Of a stretch of DNA of 10,394 nt, positions 7,531-10,394 are shown piece after piece (position 1 is the first letter of the stretch; each line of letters starts with the position of its first letter). A program made the translations under genes and the position numbers. Below the pieces are notes generated by a model. It was given only the letters and a program-made list of their open reading frames with translations, was not told the DNA's origin and ran no database searches. The stretch spans positions 1 through 10,394 of the forward strand of contig JABAAD010000016.1 of the NCBI GenBank assembly GCA_014238935.1. The letters run 5' to 3'. The stretch comes from Alphaproteobacteria bacterium. GTDB taxonomy: Bacteria > Pseudomonadota > Alphaproteobacteria > JABSOH01 > JABAAW01.

Positions 7531-7550
7531 TCTGTTGCGCGAGCGCACGC
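7531..7550 (+). repeat. Degenerate 20-base repeat, copy 1
   Basis: This segment (core TCTGTTG-GCGAGCGC) matches 7740-7759 at 17 of 20 positions. It contains the imperfect palindrome TGCGCGAGCGCA at 7536-7547. The two copies lie 209 bases apart in the same orientation, in the same spacer. Confidence 0.5.
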
Positions 7551-7557
7551 GATGCGC

Positions 7558-7604
7558 GACAACGCCTTTTTGTTTATAAAAAACTCGTTTTTTGTCTCGT
7601 TGTC
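7558..7604. repeat. AT-rich nested inverted repeat
   Basis: Outer arms GACAACG (7558-7564) and CGTTGTC (7598-7604) are perfect complements. Inside them AAAAAAC (7578-7584) and GTTTTTT (7587-7593) form a second palindrome around a 2-base centre. The segment is mostly A/T, unlike everything around it. It could be a cruciform, a protein-binding site, or part of a transcript end; nothing decides between these. Confidence 0.45.
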
Positions 7605-7609
7605 ATCCG

Positions 7610-7649
7610 TTACAACAAAACAATGCGCGTCTGTCTTTGCGAGACGCGC
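7610..7649 (-). terminator. Probable intrinsic terminator of tal
   Basis: Read on the minus strand, a perfect 8-base-pair stem (GCGCGTCT / AGACGCGC; plus coordinates 7642-7649 and 7625-7632) with a 9-base loop is followed by ATTGTTTTGTTGTAA (7624 down to 7610). A GC-rich stem followed by a T-rich tail fits Rho-independent termination. It lies about 220 bases past the tal stop and before the candidate xerC promoter, which would separate the two units. The T tract is interrupted by G residues, which lowers confidence. Confidence 0.5.
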
Positions 7650-7685
7650 CCGCAAGGAAGCGCAGGCGAGCAAAACAGACGCGCA
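7624..7685. repeat. Long imperfect inverted repeat, an alternative fold to the terminator hairpin
   Basis: The arm at 7624-7640 (17 bases) pairs with 7670-7685 (16 bases) with only one bulged C, around a 29-base loop. The left arm also contains one side of the shorter 8-base-pair stem at 7625-7649, so the two structures exclude each other. Confidence 0.55.
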
Positions 7686-7739
7686 AATACTATGGACGCG
7701 CGGCAGTCATGCGCTATGGCACTCGCTCCCTTGTGCGTG

Positions 7740-7759
7740 TCTGTTGTGCGAGCGCGTGC
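7740..7759 (+). repeat. Degenerate 20-base repeat, copy 2
   Basis: Same orientation as 7531-7550 and identical at 17 of 20 positions. It forms most of the left arm of the hairpin at 7742-7786. Confidence 0.5.
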
Positions 7760-7786
7760 TATCCAAAAAGCACGAGCGCAACAACA
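7742..7786. repeat. Bulged hairpin
   Basis: CGTGCT (7755-7760) pairs with AGCACG (7769-7774) across the loop ATCCAAAA. Beyond an internal loop, TGCG (7747-7750) pairs with CGCA (7777-7780). TGTTG (7742-7746) then pairs with CAACA (7782-7786), with one bulged base. This gives 15 base pairs in total. No T tract follows on either strand, so it is not a standard terminator. Confidence 0.5.
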
Positions 7787-7855
7787 ATCCCGTTCCTTTA
7801 ACAACGCGCCTTCTTGTTAACAACGCGCCTTCTTGTCGCCAAAAATCCCGTTCCT
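7786..7855. repeat. 19-base tandem repeat flanked by a 12-base direct repeat
   Basis: TTAACAACGCGCCTTCTTG occurs twice in perfect tandem (7798-7816 and 7817-7835). The pair is bracketed by two exact copies of AATCCCGTTCCT at 7786-7797 and 7844-7855. The inner repeat starts immediately after the left flanking copy; eight bases separate it from the right one. It lies just beyond the 3' end of tal. Confidence 0.85.
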
Positions 7856-7871
7856 CGTCTTAAGCAAAACT

Positions 7872-8531
7872 TCAAAGGATCGTCTGCTTCGTCTTTTCCC
7901 AATCGTCCAAAAACACCCGCAAACCCTTGTCCGTCAAAGGATGCCCGTAAAGCGAACGAAACACCTTCGGCGGTAAGGTCGCCACATGCGCACCCAAGCG
8001 CGCCGCAGCCGTGACATGCCCCGTATGACGCACCGAAGCAACTAACACCTCCGTCTCGAAATCGTAAGCACGATAGATGTCCAAAATCTCCTCGACGAGC
8101 AGCAAGCCGTCGTGACCAATGTCGTCAAGCCTGCCGACAAAAGGCGAGACAAAACTTGCCCCCGCCTTCGCCGCCAGCAAAGCCTGCGCCGACGAAAAAC
8201 ACAGCGTGACATTGACCGCCGTTCCCTCACGACTGAGAACATGACAGCAGCGCAAACCCTCTTCGGTCAGAGGTACCTTGACCGCGACATTCTTCGCAAT
8301 CGCCGCCAACGCCTTGCCCTCCGCTAGCATGCCCTCGAAAGAAGTGGCGGTCACCTCGGCGCTCACCGGACCATCGACAATCGCACACAGCTCCTTGATG
8401 CGCCCGTGAATCGAAGCGCCCGATTGCGCAATCAACGACGGATTCGTCGTCACGCCATCGATAAGCCCAAGCCCGCTCTTGACGAGCGCGGACACCTCGC
8501 TAACATCGGCAGAGTCGATGAAAATCTTCAT
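7872..8531 (-). CDS. tal: Transaldolase (small MipB/TalC-type)
   Basis: This enzyme transfers the dihydroxyacetone unit between sedoheptulose-7-phosphate and glyceraldehyde-3-phosphate in the non-oxidative pentose phosphate pathway. The protein is 219 residues and belongs to the short transaldolase / fructose-6-phosphate aldolase family. Visible: MKIFIDSAD with Asp6, GVTTNPSLI (26-34) with Asn30, the Schiff-base Lys85 in VKVPLT (84-89), and SPFVGRLDD (129-137). In E. coli FSA the residues aligned with positions 59 and 131 are Gln and Tyr; here they are Glu59 and Phe131, the transaldolase-type pair, so I favour transaldolase over FSA. The start at 8531 opens the conserved first strand; the frame extends upstream into priA sequence but has no homology there. 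No Shine-Dalgarno precedes it. It is divergent from priA, whose proposed start is 45 bases away. Confidence 0.93.
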   Translation of the reverse strand: MKIFIDSADVSEVSALVKSGLGLIDGVTTNPSLIAQSGASIHGRIKELCAIVDGPVSAEVTATSFEGMLAEGKALAAIAKNVAVKVPLTEEGLRCCHVLSREGTAVNVTLCFSSAQALLAAKAGASFVSPFVGRLDDIGHDGLLLVEEILDIYRAYDFETEVLVASVRHTGHVTAAARLGAHVATLPPKVFRSLYGHPLTDKGLRVFLDDWEKTKQTIL

Positions 8532-8567
8532 GCCATGCTTGTGCGACAGCCACCGACGAATGTCAAG

Positions 8568-8575
8568 AAGGAGGA
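8568..8575 (+). promoter_or_regulatory. Ribosome binding site that sets the priA start
   Basis: AAGGAGGA lies immediately before the ATG at 8577, with one base between. The spacing is short, but the match to the anti-Shine-Dalgarno is very strong. It favours 8577 over the in-frame ATG at 8535, which has no such site and would extend the protein by 14 residues. Confidence 0.5.
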
Positions 8576-8576
8576 C

Positions 8577-10394
8577 ATGAGCCCCGCAAAGAATCCCACC
8601 AAGGATATCGCAAAGAATCCCACGAAGACGCGCACCGAGATTGCAACGCCTTGTTCTCCGATCGCAGAGCTGCTTGTCCTTTCGCCTCGCCTTGACCAAT
8701 CTTTCTCCTACGCCTGCACGCAGGAGCTGGCAGATTCCCAAATCCTAGAAGAAGGGGCTTTGTTGCGCGTGCCGTTCGGCAAGCAGGAAGTTCTCGCCGT
8801 CGTCTGGCGCGTGGTGAAGGAAATCTCCACGCCGCACACCCGCCGTCTGAAATCTCTGACCGCATCCATGCGCCAAGAACTGCCTCCCCTGCGCGCAGAC
8901 TTTCGCGCCTTCGTACAGAGCTTTGCCGCCTACACCATGACATCGCGCGGACGAGTGTTGAAAAGCGTCTTCGCACCCGCGCTGACGGCGGGCAACCCGC
9001 CGCGCAAACAACAAAGACGCGCCTATCGCATCACCGACAAGGGCGAAGAGCATCTTCGAACAAAGGCAAACGACAAAAAAACACAACAAAACCGCCTGCT
9101 CGCCATGCTGCAGCCACCCTCGTCGCGCTCGTCCCAAATCTTGTTGCGAGAAACCCTGTTGCGTCAAAACTTGTTGCTTGAGGGCATCTCGGCTGCCGTC
9201 TTGCGCCGTTGCCGCGCGCTGGAGATGGTCGAGGAGGTTTGTCTTGTCTCGCCGCCAGAACTTCCCCCCCCCACGAAGAGTTCGCCGTTGCAGGTGTTGG
9301 AACGAAAGTCTCCGCTTGAAAAAGAACAGCAGGAGGCAGCCCGCGAACTCTGTGCGCTTTACAAAGACGACAAGTTTACAACCGTGCTGCTCGACGGGGA
9401 AACAGGCTCCGGCAAAACAGAAGTGTACTTCGAAGCGATCGCAACCTGTCTGCAAGCAGGCGAACAAGTCTTGCTCATGCTGCCGGAGATTGCCCTCTCG
9501 GTGCGATTCGCCGAACGTTTCCGCGAACGATTCGGAATCGCGCCGCTGCTCTGCCACTCCGCCTTGTCCGCACGCGAACGACGCACAGTGTGGAACAAGG
9601 TCGCCTGCGGCAAGGCATGCGCCGTTTTGGGAGCGCGTAGTGCGCTCTTCCTCCCTTTTTGCAACTTGGGAATCGTCGTCGTCGACGAAGAACACGACCA
9701 CGCCTACAAGCAAGAAGACGGCATCGTCTATCACGCGCGCGATATGGCGGTGTTGCGCGCTCAAAAAGCGGGCTGCCTCGTCGTGCTCGTGAGCGCGACG
9801 CCGTCGCTCGAAAGCTGGCACAACGCCGAGCGCGGCAAGTATCGTCGTATCCTACTCCCGCATCGTTTCGGAGCAGCAACTTTGCCCGAAGTCACGATCG
9901 TAGATATGCTCAAAGAAGCGACTCTCTCGAAGACAAGCGAACCCCTCCTCACACCGCCCCTTTGCGCGCGAATCGAACAGACGCTCTCGCGCAAGGAACA
10001 AGTGTTGATCTTTCTCAACCGCAGGGGCTACGCACCGCTGTCGTTATGCAATCGCTGCGGCGAACGGCTCTCCTGCCGCTTTTGCAAAGCCTTTTTGGTC
10101 GAACATCGCGCGCAGGCGCGTCTCAATTGCCACCACTGCGACTTTTCCATGCCGATGCCGCAGCGCTGTCCCTCCTGCAACGCGGAAGGATCGATGAAAG
10201 CGTTCGGTACAGGCGTCGAGCGTCTCGCGGGAGCTTTGCAGGAACAATTTCCGCTCATCCGACTGCAAATTCTCAGCTCGGATACCAACGACCCGCAAGC
10301 GGTCGTGCGTGCTTTCGAAGAGCGTCGCTGCGACCTCGTCGTAGGAACGCAAATGCTGGCGAAGGGCTATCACTTTCCCCACCTGACGCTGGTC
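8577..10394 (+). CDS. priA: Primosomal protein N' (PriA helicase), partial, C-terminus beyond right edge
   Basis: PriA is a 3'-5' superfamily 2 DNA helicase that recognises stalled forks and reloads the replisome. 606 codons are visible and open to the edge; the full protein is usually about 730. The N-terminal DNA-binding domain starts at about residue 31 ([15 protein letters not shown]), with VPFGKQEV (65-72). Helicase motifs: Walker [10 protein letters not shown] (274-282), LPEIAL (302-307), DEEH (370-373), SATPS (406-410), NRRGYAP (481-487), GTGVERL (544-550) and [12 protein letters not shown] (590-601). The inserted zinc-binding region carries eight cysteines: 491, 494, 500, 503, 518, 521, 531 and 534. 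The first 28 or so residues are a polar extension containing an eight-residue tandem repeat ([16 protein letters not shown]) from a 24-base duplication at 8586-8633. It is divergent from tal. Confidence 0.95.
   Translation, partial: MSPAKNPTKDIAKNPTKTRTEIATPCSPIAELLVLSPRLDQSFSYACTQELADSQILEEGALLRVPFGKQEVLAVVWRVVKEISTPHTRRLKSLTASMRQELPPLRADFRAFVQSFAAYTMTSRGRVLKSVFAPALTAGNPPRKQQRRAYRITDKGEEHLRTKANDKKTQQNRLLAMLQPPSSRSSQILLRETLLRQNLLLEGISAAVLRRCRALEMVEEVCLVSPPELPPPTKSSPLQVLERKSPLEKEQQEAARELCALYKDDKFTTVLLDGETGSGKTEVYFEAIATCLQAGEQVLLMLPEIALSVRFAERFRERFGIAPLLCHSALSARERRTVWNKVACGKACAVLGARSALFLPFCNLGIVVVDEEHDHAYKQEDGIVYHARDMAVLRAQKAGCLVVLVSATPSLESWHNAERGKYRRILLPHRFGAATLPEVTIVDMLKEATLSKTSEPLLTPPLCARIEQTLSRKEQVLIFLNRRGYAPLSLCNRCGERLSCRFCKAFLVEHRAQARLNCHHCDFSMPMPQRCPSCNAEGSMKAFGTGVERLAGALQEQFPLIRLQILSSDTNDPQAVVRAFEERRCDLVVGTQMLAKGYHFPHLTLV
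8586..8633 (+). repeat. 24-base in-frame tandem duplication at the priA 5' end
   Basis: The 18-base block starting GCAAAGAATCCCAC occurs at 8586-8603 and 8610-8627 with one mismatch, period 24. It encodes AKNPTK twice, ahead of the conserved PriA fold, so it is probably neutral for helicase activity. Confidence 0.85.

Larger units (their letters stand above)
7450..7871. other. 422-base non-coding, repeat-rich spacer between tal and xerC
   Basis: No open frame here looks like a protein. Candidates of about 60-106 codons on both strands are low in hydrophobic periodicity, lack ribosome binding sites and overlap each other. The stretch instead holds, from right to left (the direction in which tal and xerC are read): a 19-base tandem repeat flanked by a 12-base direct repeat, a bulged hairpin at 7742-7786, a GC-rich hairpin with a T-rich tail (probable tal terminator), an AT-rich palindromic segment (7558-7604), and a likely xerC promoter. 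It is visibly richer in A/T runs than the flanking genes. Confidence 0.7.

Noticed and set aside
7500..7820. 106-codon plus-strand open frame in the tal-xerC spacer
   Set aside because: No ribosome binding site, cysteine/arginine-rich composition, made partly of the repeats, and it overlaps other equally long frames; nothing protein-like.
7531..7855. Possible CRISPR array in the repeat-rich spacer
   Set aside because: Repeats are few, differ in length and orientation, and spacing is irregular; there are no cas genes.
8745..9821. 358-codon minus-strand open frame opposite priA
   Set aside because: It is antisense to the conserved PriA helicase motifs and is low-complexity with no family resemblance.

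Overview
The window looks like ordinary bacterial chromosome from an alphaproteobacterium. The evidence is the run rph-rdgB-hemW, a paired fabA-fabB, a xerC / tal / priA neighbourhood, and a small CHCC zinc-finger gene of the NDUFS6-like family. These combinations are typical of Alphaproteobacteria, but the sequence alone does not fix the genus. Coding density is high. I found no rRNA, tRNA, CRISPR array, transposase or prophage gene.

Layout. 1-873 (minus) is an ABC transporter ATPase that runs off the left edge. A short divergent region (874-955) carries a good -10 box on the plus strand. From 956 to 6430 seven genes run on the plus strand with gaps of at most 35 bases or small overlaps: a CHCC zinc-finger protein, an alpha/beta-hydrolase esterase, rph (RNase PH), rdgB (house-cleaning NTPase), hemW (radical SAM haem chaperone), fabA and fabB. 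They are probably largely co-transcribed. xerC (6454-7449, minus) converges on fabB. Then comes a 422-base non-coding stretch (7450-7871) rich in inverted and direct repeats, with a likely terminator for tal and a likely promoter for xerC. tal (7872-8531, minus) is divergent from priA (8577 to the right edge, plus) across only 45 bases.

Function. The cluster mixes RNA and nucleotide quality control (rph, rdgB), haem delivery (hemW) and the FabA/FabB branch of unsaturated fatty acid synthesis. XerC (chromosome dimer resolution) and PriA (replication restart) both act in chromosome maintenance. Tal belongs to the pentose phosphate pathway; its active-site residues Glu59 and Phe131 point to a true transaldolase rather than a fructose-6-phosphate aldolase.

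I do not see a new biological system here. The most unusual material is the structured spacer at 7450-7871 and a recurring pattern of short tandem duplications (15, 15, 24 and 19 bases, plus a 13-base repeat spaced 54 bases apart at the fabA start). In coding sequence these keep the frame and sit at protein ends or loops.
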